A DNA stretch of 36,072 bases from an uncultured Clostridia bacterium (GTDB taxonomy: Bacteria > Bacillota > Clostridia > Oscillospirales > Oscillospiraceae). Shown here one piece after another: positions 7,979-16,557 of this stretch. The notes under the pieces are model-generated. The model made no database searches. It was not told the origin of the DNA and saw nothing but the letters and a program-made list of their open reading frames with translations. The position numbers were made by a program, and so were the translations under genes. Numbering within the stretch: the first letter of the stretch is position 1; each line of letters begins with the position of its first letter. The stretch covers positions 1 through 36,072 of the forward strand of contig CAMFBN010000023.1 of assembly GCA_945948535.1 (NCBI GenBank), given 5' to 3'.

Positions 7979-8032
7979 TTATTCCTTGAATTGACAATTG
8001 CCAACATGTCAACCCGACAAGAAGGTGAGAAG

Positions 8033-9385
8033 ATGCAAACCCACATCCCCAGACTGATTCTGGCGGGCACCAACAGCGGCTGCGGCAAGACCACCACGGT
8101 CTGCGCCCTTTTGCAGGCTCTGGTCAACCGGGGGCTTAACACCGGGGCCTTCAAGTGCGGCCCGGACTACATCGACCCCATGTTCCACAGCCGGATCATC
8201 GGCGCGAAAAGCGCCAACCTTGACCTGCACTTTTTCTCACCAAATACCCTGCGTTTCCTGCTGGCGCAAAACGGCGCGGATCGGGACATCAGCGTCATTG
8301 AGGGGGTCATGGGCTACTACGACGGCGCCGGGCTCACCAGTACCAAGGGCAGCACCTACGAGGTGGCTCAGGTGACGGACAGCCCGGTGGTGCTGGTGGT
8401 GGGGGCCAAGGGTGCGTCCCTGTCGGTTCTCGCAACCATTCAGGGCTTTCTGGATTTTTACCAGGACAACCACATCCGGGGCGTGATTTTAAATCAGTGC
8501 ACCGCCATGACCTACGCGGCATTGTCTTCGGAGATTGAAAAGCGATTTAAAATCCGCGCCTTTGGGTTTCTTCCAAGCATTCCCGCGTGCGCGCTGGAAA
8601 GCCGCCACTTAGGGCTGGTCACCGCTGCCGAGGTGGAAGATTTAAAGGAAAAAATGCAGGTTTTGGCAAAACAGGCGGAAAAAAGTCTGAATATTGACGG
8701 CCTGATTGGTTTAGCCAACAGCGCCGTACCTGTGGAATACCAGCCGGTTTTGCTGCCCCAAAAAGAGCCTGTCCGCATCGCCGTGGCCCGGGACAAGGCC
8801 TTCTGCTTCTACTACGAGGACTCGCTGGAAGCCCTCTCGGATATGGGGGCGGAATTGGTGCCCTTCAGCCCGCTGACTGACGCGAAGCTGCCGGAAAACA
8901 TCCACGGCCTGTATCTTGGCGGCGGCTACCCGGAGCTGTACCTGAGCCAGCTCAGTGAGAATGCTGCAATGCGCCAATCCATTCGCGCAGCGCTGGCGAC
9001 AGGCCTGCCCTGCATCGCCGAGTGCGGCGGCTTCATGTACCTGACAAAATCCATTGCGAAACAGCCCATGGCTGGTTTTTTGGAGGGCGACTGTTGGGAT
9101 ACAGGCAAACTCACCCGCTTCGGCTATGTGACCTTACAGGCGAAAACGGACAATCTGCTCTGCAAGGCCGGGGGCGAAATCGCCGCCCACGAGTTCCACC
9201 ACTGGGACTGCACGGTGCCGGGGGACGGCTTCACCGCGAAAAAACCCACCGGAAAGCAGTGGGACTGCGCCGTATCCGGCCCCACCCTCTACGCGGGCTA
9301 CCCCCACTTCCATTTCTATTCCAATCCCGCCTTCGCCGAAGGCTTCATTGACACCTGTATCAAGGAGAAACATCGCCATGATTGA
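8033..9385 (+). CDS. cbiA: Cobyrinic acid a,c-diamide synthase CbiA
   Basis: CbiA amidates the a and c side chains of (cobalt-)cobyrinic acid, using glutamine and ATP. The 450-residue length is typical. The N-terminal dethiobiotin-synthetase-like domain has the P-loop GTNSGCGKTT (12-21) and the CGPDYIDP motif. The C-terminal class I glutamine amidotransferase domain has nucleophile Cys331 in ECGGFMYL and the EFHHWD motif with a catalytic His near 389. The start ATG follows AAGGTGAG. It is the first gene of the operon behind the riboswitch, although it acts mid-pathway. An upstream in-frame extension exists only through repeat R2 sequence and is rejected. The 3' end overlaps cbiC by 8 nt. Confidence 0.97.
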   Translation: MQTHIPRLILAGTNSGCGKTTTVCALLQALVNRGLNTGAFKCGPDYIDPMFHSRIIGAKSANLDLHFFSPNTLRFLLAQNGADRDISVIEGVMGYYDGAGLTSTKGSTYEVAQVTDSPVVLVVGAKGASLSVLATIQGFLDFYQDNHIRGVILNQCTAMTYAALSSEIEKRFKIRAFGFLPSIPACALESRHLGLVTAAEVEDLKEKMQVLAKQAEKSLNIDGLIGLANSAVPVEYQPVLLPQKEPVRIAVARDKAFCFYYEDSLEALSDMGAELVPFSPLTDAKLPENIHGLYLGGGYPELYLSQLSENAAMRQSIRAALATGLPCIAECGGFMYLTKSIAKQPMAGFLEGDCWDTGKLTRFGYVTLQAKTDNLLCKAGGEIAAHEFHHWDCTVPGDGFTAKKPTGKQWDCAVSGPTLYAGYPHFHFYSNPAFAEGFIDTCIKEKHRHD

Positions 9386-10001
9386 AAACATCAAACCCAT
9401 GGACATCGAAAAGCGCAGCTTCGCCATCATCACGGAGTTGCTGGGGGACACCAAGCTGGACCCGGAAAACGAGCTGGTCATCAAGCGGGTCATCCACACC
9501 ACAGCGGATTTTGACTATGTGCAGAATCTGGTATTCTCGGAGCACGCTGTTGCCAAGGGAATTGAAGCCCTGAAGGGCGGCTGCGACATCGTCACCGACA
9601 CCCAGATGGCCCGCGCGGGCATCAACAAAACGATTCTTAGTAAGCTGGGCGGGCAGGTGCACTGCTTCATGTCCGACCCGGATGTGGCGGAGGAGGCCAG
9701 GGAGCGGGGCATTACCCGGGCCATCGTCTCCATGGAGCGGGCGGCGAAGCTGCCAAAGCCCTGCATTTTCGCCATCGGCAACGCCCCCACGGCCCTCATC
9801 TCCCTGCACGAGCAGATGCAGGCCGGGAAGCTGAACCCGGCCCTGATTATCGGTGTGCCGGTGGGCTTTGTCAACGTGGTGGAGAGCAAGGAGCTGATTA
9901 TCGGCTCTGAGGTTCCCCACATCGTTGCCCGGGGCCGCAAGGGCGGCAGCAACGTGGCGGCGGCAATCTGTAACGCCATGCTCTACCAAATCATGCGGTA
10001 A
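9378..10001 (+). CDS. cbiC: Precorrin-8X methylmutase CbiC
   Basis: CbiC moves the C11 methyl group to C12, converting cobalt-precorrin-8 into cobyrinic acid, the substrate of the CbiA encoded just upstream. The protein has 207 residues, as usual. The catalytic histidine is H40 in the motif IHTTADFDY, and the closing glycine-rich stretch RGRKGGSNVAAAICNA is characteristic. The start ATG follows AAGGAG inside the cbiA 3' end, giving an 8 nt overlap and probable translational coupling. cbiD begins one base after the stop codon. Confidence 0.96.
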   Translation: MIENIKPMDIEKRSFAIITELLGDTKLDPENELVIKRVIHTTADFDYVQNLVFSEHAVAKGIEALKGGCDIVTDTQMARAGINKTILSKLGGQVHCFMSDPDVAEEARERGITRAIVSMERAAKLPKPCIFAIGNAPTALISLHEQMQAGKLNPALIIGVPVGFVNVVESKELIIGSEVPHIVARGRKGGSNVAAAICNAMLYQIMR

Positions 10002-10002
10002 T

Positions 10003-11136
10003 ATGGAAGAATTTATCGAAAAAGAAGGGAAAAAGCTGCGCTTTGGCTACACCACCGGCTCCTGTGCGGCGGCGGCGGCAAAGGCCGCGGCGTGGATGCT
10101 GCTGACAGGGCAGAGGAAGGAAACCATTTCCTTACTCACCCCCAAGGGCGTGGCGCTGACGCTGGCGGTGGAGGATATTTCCATGGAGCCTGACCGGGTA
10201 TCCTGTGCCATCCGCAAGGACAGCGGCGACGACCCGGACGTGACCAACGGCACTCTTGTTTATGCGGAAGTCACCGCCAAAGAGGAACCGGGCATCGCCA
10301 TTGACGGCGGCTTCGGCGTGGGGCGGGTCACGAAAAAGGGCCTTGACCAACCTGTGGGAAACGCAGCCATCAACTCCATGCCCCGGCAGATGATCCGGGA
10401 GAATCTGGAGGAAGTGCGGAAGCTGACCGATTCGCAGTGCGGCCTGAGCGTGTTAATTTCCGTGCCGGAAGGGGAAAGACTGGCAAAGCAGACCTTCAAT
10501 CCCCGCTTAGGCATTGTGGGGGGCATCTCCATCCTCGGCACCACCGGCATCGTGGAGCCCATGAGCGAAAAGGCTCTGGTTGACACCATTCGGGTGGAAT
10601 TAAACCAGCGAAAAGCCAACGGGGACGAATACGTTCTGCTGACCCCCGGCAACTACGGCTGCGACTTTATTCGCGCAGGTCTTGCGCTGAATCCGGAACA
10701 GGCGGTGCAGTCCTCCAACTTTATCGGCGCAACGCTGGACATCTGCCGGGAGTTGGGCTTCCGGGGGGCGCTGCTGGTGGGCCACATCGGCAAGCTGGTG
10801 AAGCTGGCTGGGGGCATGATGAACACCCACAGTAAGTACGGAGACTGCCGCATGGAGATTCTGGCGGCTCATGCAGGCGCGGCGGGGCTGCCCCCGGAGA
10901 AAATCGGGGAGGTTTTAGAGTGCGTCGCCTGTGACGACGCTCTGCGGATTCTGAAGGACGCCGGGTGTATGGAAAAGACCTTAGCGGGACTGACCGAACG
11001 CGTTCTGTTCCACCTTCGCCACCGGGCGGGGGAGGACATGGAGGTCGGGACAATTCTGTTTTCCAAGGAATATGGGCTTCTGGCGCAGTCGGACAACGCC
11101 GGGAAGCTGATCGAAAAACTGACGAAGGGGAATTGA
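10003..11136 (+). CDS. cbiD: Cobalt-precorrin-5B C1-methyltransferase CbiD
   Basis: CbiD methylates C1 of the corrin ring in the oxygen-independent pathway, using SAM. Its presence marks the anaerobic, early-cobalt route, together with CbiG. The 377-residue protein opens with the family signature RFGYTTGSCAAAAAKAA (about 12-28). It also contains GFGVGRVTKKGLDQPVG and LLVGHIGKLVKLAGGMMNTHS, both typical. The gene starts one base after the cbiC stop and ends two bases before cbiF. Confidence 0.96.
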   Translation: MEEFIEKEGKKLRFGYTTGSCAAAAAKAAAWMLLTGQRKETISLLTPKGVALTLAVEDISMEPDRVSCAIRKDSGDDPDVTNGTLVYAEVTAKEEPGIAIDGGFGVGRVTKKGLDQPVGNAAINSMPRQMIRENLEEVRKLTDSQCGLSVLISVPEGERLAKQTFNPRLGIVGGISILGTTGIVEPMSEKALVDTIRVELNQRKANGDEYVLLTPGNYGCDFIRAGLALNPEQAVQSSNFIGATLDICRELGFRGALLVGHIGKLVKLAGGMMNTHSKYGDCRMEILAAHAGAAGLPPEKIGEVLECVACDDALRILKDAGCMEKTLAGLTERVLFHLRHRAGEDMEVGTILFSKEYGLLAQSDNAGKLIEKLTKGN

Positions 11137-11138
11137 GT

Positions 11139-11894
11139 ATGGTACATTTTGTGGGCGCGGGCAGCGGCGCGGTGGATTTAATCACCGTGCGGGGCGCAAA
11201 GCTTCTGGGGGAAGCGGACGTGGTGATCTACGCCGGTTCTCTGGTAAACCCTGACCTGTTACACTACTGCAAGGAAGGCTGTGAAATCCACAACAGCGCG
11301 AAAATGACGCTGGAACAGGTTATTGAAGTGATGCAAGCGGCGGAAAAGGCGGGCAAGACCACCGTTCGCCTGCACACCGGCGATTCCAGCATTTACGGCG
11401 CGGTGCGGGAGCAGTTTGACGAATTGGACAAATTGGGCATCGAGTACGACGTGTGTCCCGGCGTCAGTGCCTTCTGCGGCGCGGCGGCGGCGCTGAAAGC
11501 GGAGTACACCCTGCCGGATGTGAGCCAGACCGTCATCATAACCCGGACGGCGGGCCGTACCCCGGTGCCGGAGCGGGAATCTATCCGTTCCCTCGCCGCT
11601 CACCAGTCTACCATGGTGCTTTTCTTAAGCACTTCTCTTACCGAACAGTTACAAGCGGAACTGCTGGCCGGGGGCTATCCCGGAACTACCCCTGTGGCGG
11701 TGGTGTACAAGGCCACCTGGCCCGACCAGAAAATCTTCCGCTGCACGGTGGACACCCTGCATAAGACCGTGACGGAGAACGGCCTGACCAAGACCTCGTT
11801 GATTATCGTGGGCAACTGCATGGGCGACGACTATATGCGAAGCCTATTGTACCATCCCGGCTTTACCACGGAATTCCGTGAGGCGACCCAGTGA
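11139..11894 (+). CDS. cbiF: Cobalt-precorrin-4 C11-methyltransferase CbiF
   Basis: This is a 251-residue SAM-dependent tetrapyrrole methylase that adds the C11 methyl group. The fold's glycine-rich N-terminal loop appears as FVGAGSGAVDLIT (4-16), with Ser-Gly-Ala-Val where Pro-Gly-Asp-Pro is most common. The second conserved loop, HTGDSSIYGA (79-88), is intact. VCPGVSAFCGAAAALK and TRTAGRTPVPERE are diagnostic for CbiF/CobM. The ATG follows GAAGGGG. The stop overlaps the GTG start of cbiG by 4 nt. Confidence 0.96.
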   Translation: MVHFVGAGSGAVDLITVRGAKLLGEADVVIYAGSLVNPDLLHYCKEGCEIHNSAKMTLEQVIEVMQAAEKAGKTTVRLHTGDSSIYGAVREQFDELDKLGIEYDVCPGVSAFCGAAAALKAEYTLPDVSQTVIITRTAGRTPVPERESIRSLAAHQSTMVLFLSTSLTEQLQAELLAGGYPGTTPVAVVYKATWPDQKIFRCTVDTLHKTVTENGLTKTSLIIVGNCMGDDYMRSLLYHPGFTTEFREATQ

Positions 11895-12901
11895 AGGCGG
11901 CTATCTTCGCTTTCAGCCGTCGGGGCTGCCAGACCGCCCGCAAAATCATGGCGTCCTGCCCGGATGTGCTTTGGAAAAGCTTCACCATGGAGCGGTTTGC
12001 AGAGCCAGACTTTTCGCCCATAACGCCCGGATGCTATGGTGAATGCTTTGCCGCGTCAGAGCTTCTGGTGTTCGTCGGCTCCTGCGGCATTGCGGTGCGG
12101 AAAATCGCCCCCTTTGTCCACGACAAGCGGACGGACCCGGCGGTGGTCTGCGTGGACGAGCTGGGAACCTTCGTGATTCCGCTGCTGTCCGGCCACATCG
12201 GCGGCGCCAACGCGCTGGCCCGAAAAATTGCGGAAAGCTTGAATGCTACTGCCGTGATTACCACAGCTACGGATATCAACCGCAAATTTTCGGTGGACAC
12301 CTGGGCCACGGAAAACGGCTGTATCCTCAGCTCCATGAAGCTGGCAAAGGCCGTGTCCGCCGCCATTCTGGAAGGGGATATCCCGCTGAAAAGCGACTTC
12401 CCCATTGTGGGAACCCTGCCAAACGGCGTGATGACCGGGCAAAGCGGGAGCTTGGGAATCTATCTGACGGTATCCGACAGGGAACCCTTTGACAGTACCC
12501 TGCGGTTGATTCCGAAGATACTGCACCTCGGCATCGGCTGCCGCCGGGGCACGGAAAAGGAAGCTATTGAAAGGGCGGTGGAACAGGTGTTCCGGGAAAA
12601 CGGTCTGGATTTCCGGGCGGTTCAATCCGCCGCTTCCATTGATTTGAAGAAAGATGAAGTGGGACTTCTGTCCTTCTGTGAAGAACAAAATATCCCCGTC
12701 CGATTCTATTCCGCCGCGGAATTGGAAGCGGTGCCGGGGGAGTTCACGCCCTCGCCCTTTGTTCAGCAGGTGACGGGCGTGGACAATGTCTGCGAACGGG
12801 CTGCGTTGATTGGGGCGGATAAGATAATTGTAAAGAAAACAGCCTGCCATGGGGTTACCGTGGCAGTGGCAACGGAAAAATGGGAGGTACACTTTGGGTA
12901 A
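11891..12901 (+). CDS. cbiG: Cobalt-precorrin-5A hydrolase CbiG
   Basis: CbiG opens the delta-lactone of cobalt-precorrin-5A and releases acetaldehyde, a step specific to the anaerobic pathway. The 336-residue protein has the N-terminal and central part with FVGSCGIAVRKIAP (61-74) and LSGHIGGANALARKIA (99-114). The C-terminal domain contains GIGCRRGT (214-221) and the KKTACHGVTVAVA stretch near the end. The start is a GTG overlapping the cbiF stop (GTGA). The 3' end overlaps cbiH by 8 nt. No CbiH fusion is present, unlike in some other organisms. Confidence 0.96.
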   Translation: MKAAIFAFSRRGCQTARKIMASCPDVLWKSFTMERFAEPDFSPITPGCYGECFAASELLVFVGSCGIAVRKIAPFVHDKRTDPAVVCVDELGTFVIPLLSGHIGGANALARKIAESLNATAVITTATDINRKFSVDTWATENGCILSSMKLAKAVSAAILEGDIPLKSDFPIVGTLPNGVMTGQSGSLGIYLTVSDREPFDSTLRLIPKILHLGIGCRRGTEKEAIERAVEQVFRENGLDFRAVQSAASIDLKKDEVGLLSFCEEQNIPVRFYSAAELEAVPGEFTPSPFVQQVTGVDNVCERAALIGADKIIVKKTACHGVTVAVATEKWEVHFG

Positions 12902-13625
12902 GCTGATTGTTGTGGGCATTGGCCCCGGAGATTACGACAATATGACCGTCCGGGCGGACCGGGCGCTTCAAAACTGCGATACCATCATCGGGTATCATGT
13001 TTATGTAAACCTTGTCAAGGAGCGCTACGCGGATAAGGAGTTTCTGACCACCCCCATGACCCGGGAGACCCAGCGCTGCCAGATGGCGCTGGACGAAGCC
13101 AGGAAGGGCAAAAACGTCGCCATGGTCTGCTCCGGTGACAGCGGCATCTACGGCATGGCGGCCCTGATCTACGAGCTTCGCGGTGAAGCCACCGAGCCGG
13201 AAATCGAGGTCATTCCCGGCCTGACGGCGGCTTGCAGCGGCGCGGCGATCTTAGGCGCGCCCCTGACCCACGACTTTGCGGTGATCAGTCTCAGCGACCG
13301 GCTGACTCCCTGGGAGAAAATTGAAAAGCGGTTAATCTGCGCCGCCCAGGCGGACCTGAGCATGGTGCTCTACAACCCCGCCAGCCACGGACGCCCCGAC
13401 CATCTGCGGAAAGCCTGTGAGATTTTGCTGCGGGTGCTTCCCGAGAACCGGCCCTGCGCCGTGGCGCAGCATATTGGCCGTGAGGGGGAAAACCGCCGCT
13501 TCTTCACCTTGGGCGAGCTTAAGGACGCGGAAGTGGATATGTTCTGCACCGTGTTCATCGGCAACGCCTCCACCCGGATGATCGGCGGCAATATGGTCAC
13601 GCCCAGAGGATACCGGGATGTATAA
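12894..13625 (+). CDS. cbiH: Cobalt-precorrin-3 C17-methyltransferase CbiH
   Basis: CbiH methylates C17 and drives ring contraction, forming cobalt-precorrin-4. The 243-residue protein has the methylase motifs VVGIGPGDYDNMT (6-18), CSGDSGIYGMA (about 80-90) and PGLTAACSGAAILGAPLTHDF, the last typical of CobJ/CbiH. The best start is a TTG at 12894, placed 6 nt after GGAGG (12883-12887), because the protein must begin with Gly-Lys-Leu-Ile just before the first motif. An upstream ATG would add 15 unconserved residues in cbiG antiphase. The gene overlaps cbiG and the following fusion gene by 8 nt each. Confidence 0.95.
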   Translation: MGKLIVVGIGPGDYDNMTVRADRALQNCDTIIGYHVYVNLVKERYADKEFLTTPMTRETQRCQMALDEARKGKNVAMVCSGDSGIYGMAALIYELRGEATEPEIEVIPGLTAACSGAAILGAPLTHDFAVISLSDRLTPWEKIEKRLICAAQADLSMVLYNPASHGRPDHLRKACEILLRVLPENRPCAVAQHIGREGENRRFFTLGELKDAEVDMFCTVFIGNASTRMIGGNMVTPRGYRDV

Positions 13626-15609
13626 GCTGTGTGTCTTTGCCGGAACCACGGAGGGCCGGGAACTGGTGGAATTCCTGTGTGCGCAGGATTTGTCTGTCAC
13701 CGCCTGTGTGGCGACGGAGTATGGGGAGACGCTGCTCACTCCGAGGGAAAATCTGACCATTTCCGCCCAGCGGCTGACTCCGGAGGAAATGCAGGCCCTG
13801 TTTTCCCGGGAAAACTTCGATATGGTCATTGACGCCACCCACCCCTACGCCAGCGTGGTGACGGAGAATATCGCTTCTGCCTGTGAGGCTGCCGGGGTGC
13901 GCTACCAGCGGCTTCTGCGGGGCGGCTGCAAGGCAGGGGAGGACGCGGTGTTTGTGCCGGATATCCCCGCTGCGGTGGACTATCTGAACAGCGCAGAAGG
14001 CCCCATCCTTCTGACCACCGGCAGCAAGGAACTGGCGAAATATACGGGACTTCGGGACTTTGCAGACCGGGTTTACGCCCGGGTGCTGCCCATGGAGGAT
14101 TCCCTGCGCCTGTGCCAGAGCGCGGGGCTGAAGCCTGCCCACATCCTTGCCATGCAGGGGCCTTTCAGTGTGGACATGAACGTTGCCATGCTGAAAAGCG
14201 TGGGGGCAAAGTATCTTGTTACCAAGGACTCCGGCGCCGCCGGGGGCTTTGACGAGAAGGTGAGCGCCGCCCGTACTGCCGGGGCCACGCTGGTGATTAT
14301 CGGCCGCCCGCCCCAGCGAGAAGGGCTGACGCTCCCGGAAACCATCGACTTTCTGTGCCGGGAATTCCATCTGCACCGAAAACCCAAGGTGACCATTGTG
14401 GGCATCGGCCCCGGCAGCCGGGAGGCCATGACGGCGGAGGTTCGCCGAAGCCTTGAGGAAGCCGACTGCCTGATCGGCGCGAAGCGGATGCTGGAAGCGT
14501 CGGTGCGCCCGGGGCAGACCGTGTTGGATGCCGTAGCTCCGGCAACAATTGCGGAATATATTCAGAATCACCCGGAATTTAACCGTTTTACGGTGGCAAT
14601 GTCCGGAGATGTGGGCTTTTTCAGCGGCACGAAGAAGTTGCTGCCTTTGCTTAAAAGCTGCGAAGTGACCGTGCTTCCGGGCCTTAGCTCCATGGTGTAC
14701 CTGTGCGCCCGGCTGGGCACCTCCTATGAGGATGTGCGCCCGGTGAGCCTGCACGGGCGGGAACACGACATCGTGCCGGATATCCGCAAACACCGCCGGG
14801 TGTTTACCCTGGTGGGCGGCGAAAACGGCATGGGGAACCTGTGCCGCAGACTGACGGAAGCGGGCCTTGGAAGCGTGAAGGTCAGCGTTGGCGAGAGCTT
14901 AAGCTACCCACAGGAACGCGTTACAATTGGCACCGCCGCCGAATTGGCAGAAAAAAATTTCGACAGTCTCAGCGTGGCCCTCATTGAAAATAAAACCGCC
15001 GACCCGGTGGTGACCCACGGCCTGCCGGACGAGGCCTTCCAGCGCACGGAATCCGTGCCCATGACCAAAAGCGAGGTGCGCAGCGTCTGCCTTTCCAAGC
15101 TGGCCCTCACGGAACATGCGATTTGCTGGGACGTAGGCGCGGGCAGCGGCAGCGTTGCCATTGAAATGGCCCTGCAGGCCGCCGGCGGCGAGGTGTATGC
15201 CATCGAGCGCAAGGACACCGCCGTGGCCCTGCTCCAGGAGAACACCCGGAAATTCCATCTGGAAAACCTGACCGTGGTGCCGGGCCTTGCCCCGGATGCC
15301 TGCTCCTGTCTGCCCGCCCCCACCCATGTGTTTATCGGCGGCAGCGCGGGCAATATGCGCCAGATTCTCGAGGAAATTCTGGGGAAGAACCCCAACGTCC
15401 GGATTGTCGCCACGGCGGTGACGCTGGAATCCATCGGGGAGCTGACCCAGTGCCTGAAGGACATTCCCTTCGCCTTTACCGAGGTGGTGTCCATGAGTGT
15501 CGCCAAAGACCGAAAGGCCGGGCCTTACCATCTGATGATGGGCCAGAACCCCATTTTCATTTTCACCATGCAGGGAGGAAAAAGCCAATGTGGTCACTCT
15601 ATGCCCTGA
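13618..15609 (+). CDS. cbiJ/cbiE/cbiT: Fused CbiJ-CbiE-CbiT (precorrin-6 reductase and C5/C15 methyltransferases)
   Basis: Three enzymes are joined in one 663-residue chain. Residues 1-250 are CbiJ, the NADH/NADPH-dependent cobalt-precorrin-6A reductase, with FAGTTEGREL (7-16) and DATHPYA. Residues about 257-462 are CbiE, the C5-methyltransferase, with GIGPGSREAMT from residue 262. Residues about 466-645 are CbiT, the C15-methyltransferase and decarboxylase, with a Rossmann SAM motif DVGAGSGSVA (505-514). CbiE-CbiT fusions (as in CobL) are common; the additional CbiJ fusion is rarer and would channel three successive steps. The start overlaps cbiH by 8 nt, with no frameshift evident at the domain joints. 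The last 22 nt overlap cbiB. Confidence 0.95.
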   Translation: MYKLCVFAGTTEGRELVEFLCAQDLSVTACVATEYGETLLTPRENLTISAQRLTPEEMQALFSRENFDMVIDATHPYASVVTENIASACEAAGVRYQRLLRGGCKAGEDAVFVPDIPAAVDYLNSAEGPILLTTGSKELAKYTGLRDFADRVYARVLPMEDSLRLCQSAGLKPAHILAMQGPFSVDMNVAMLKSVGAKYLVTKDSGAAGGFDEKVSAARTAGATLVIIGRPPQREGLTLPETIDFLCREFHLHRKPKVTIVGIGPGSREAMTAEVRRSLEEADCLIGAKRMLEASVRPGQTVLDAVAPATIAEYIQNHPEFNRFTVAMSGDVGFFSGTKKLLPLLKSCEVTVLPGLSSMVYLCARLGTSYEDVRPVSLHGREHDIVPDIRKHRRVFTLVGGENGMGNLCRRLTEAGLGSVKVSVGESLSYPQERVTIGTAAELAEKNFDSLSVALIENKTADPVVTHGLPDEAFQRTESVPMTKSEVRSVCLSKLALTEHAICWDVGAGSGSVAIEMALQAAGGEVYAIERKDTAVALLQENTRKFHLENLTVVPGLAPDACSCLPAPTHVFIGGSAGNMRQILEEILGKNPNVRIVATAVTLESIGELTQCLKDIPFAFTEVVSMSVAKDRKAGPYHLMMGQNPIFIFTMQGGKSQCGHSMP

Positions 15610-16547
15610 TTCTTGGCTTCTGCCTTGATTTGCTCATTGGCGACCCCCACGGGATTCCCCACCCGGTGGTCTACATCGGCAAGCTGATTGACGTTACGGA
15701 AAAGGGAATGCGGAAAATCTTCCCCAAAACCGTCCGGGGTGAGAATTTTGCAGGCGCCGCCATCTGGCTGATTTTGGTGATCGTCAGTACGGCCCTGCCC
15801 GCCCTGCTTCTGTGGCTGGCCTATGGTGTCAGCCGCTGGCTGGGCCTGCTTTTCGAAACCATCATGTGCGCCCAGATTCTGGCCACCAAATCTCTGCGGC
15901 AGGAGAGCATGAAGGTCTATCAGGCCCTTCAAACCGGCGATTTAGAGAAGGCCCGGCACGCCGTGTCCATGATTGTGGGCCGGGACACCCAGCGTCTGGA
16001 CGAAGCGGGGGTTGCCCGGGCGGCGGTGGAGACGGTGGCGGAGAACACCTCCGACGGTATTATCGCCCCCATGCTGTTCCTTGCCATCGGCGGCGCGCCT
16101 CTGGGCTTTTTCTACAAGGCGGTCAACACCATGGATTCCATGCTGGGATATGTGGAGATGCCCTACAAAAACGTGGGCCTTGTGCCCGCAAAAATGGACG
16201 ATTTTTTTAACTTCCTGCCCGCCCGGATTTCCGCCCTGCTGATGCTTGCGGCGGGGGCTGTGCTGGGCATGGACGGCAAAAACGGCTGGAAAATTTTCAA
16301 ACGGGACCGCTATAACCACGCCAGCCCCAACTCCGCCCAGACCGAATCCGTCTGCGCGGGACTTCTGGGCCTGCGGCTGGCGGGGGACGCCTGGTATCAC
16401 GGCGTCCTGCATAAAAAGAAGTACATCGGCGACCCGCTGCGGGAAATTGAACCCGAGGACATTCCAAAGGCCTGCCGCCTGCTCTATGCCACGGCGTTTT
16501 TAGGACTTGCCCTGTTCTCTGTGACGAAATCTTTCATTCTTCTGTAA
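15588..16547 (+). CDS. cbiB: Adenosylcobinamide-phosphate synthase CbiB
   Basis: CbiB is an integral membrane protein that joins adenosylcobyric acid to (R)-1-amino-2-propanol O-phosphate. It has 319 residues. Conserved stretches are GDPHGIPHPVVYIGKLI near the N-terminus, ENTSDGIIAPMLFLAIGG in the middle, KAVNTMDSMLGY, and the C-terminal FKRDRYNHASPNSAQTES. Several hydrophobic segments span the membrane. The ATG lies 8 nt after AGGGAGG (15571-15577 region) within the 3' end of the fusion gene. CobD, which makes its aminopropanol phosphate substrate, is encoded directly downstream. Confidence 0.96.
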   Translation: MWSLYALILGFCLDLLIGDPHGIPHPVVYIGKLIDVTEKGMRKIFPKTVRGENFAGAAIWLILVIVSTALPALLLWLAYGVSRWLGLLFETIMCAQILATKSLRQESMKVYQALQTGDLEKARHAVSMIVGRDTQRLDEAGVARAAVETVAENTSDGIIAPMLFLAIGGAPLGFFYKAVNTMDSMLGYVEMPYKNVGLVPAKMDDFFNFLPARISALLMLAAGAVLGMDGKNGWKIFKRDRYNHASPNSAQTESVCAGLLGLRLAGDAWYHGVLHKKKYIGDPLREIEPEDIPKACRLLYATAFLGLALFSVTKSFILL

Positions 16548-16557
16548 GGAGAAGGCT

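Noticed and set aside
7937..8032. N-terminal extension of CbiA
   Set aside because: It consists of repeat R2 translation; the ATG at 8033 has a ribosome site and starts just before the P-loop.
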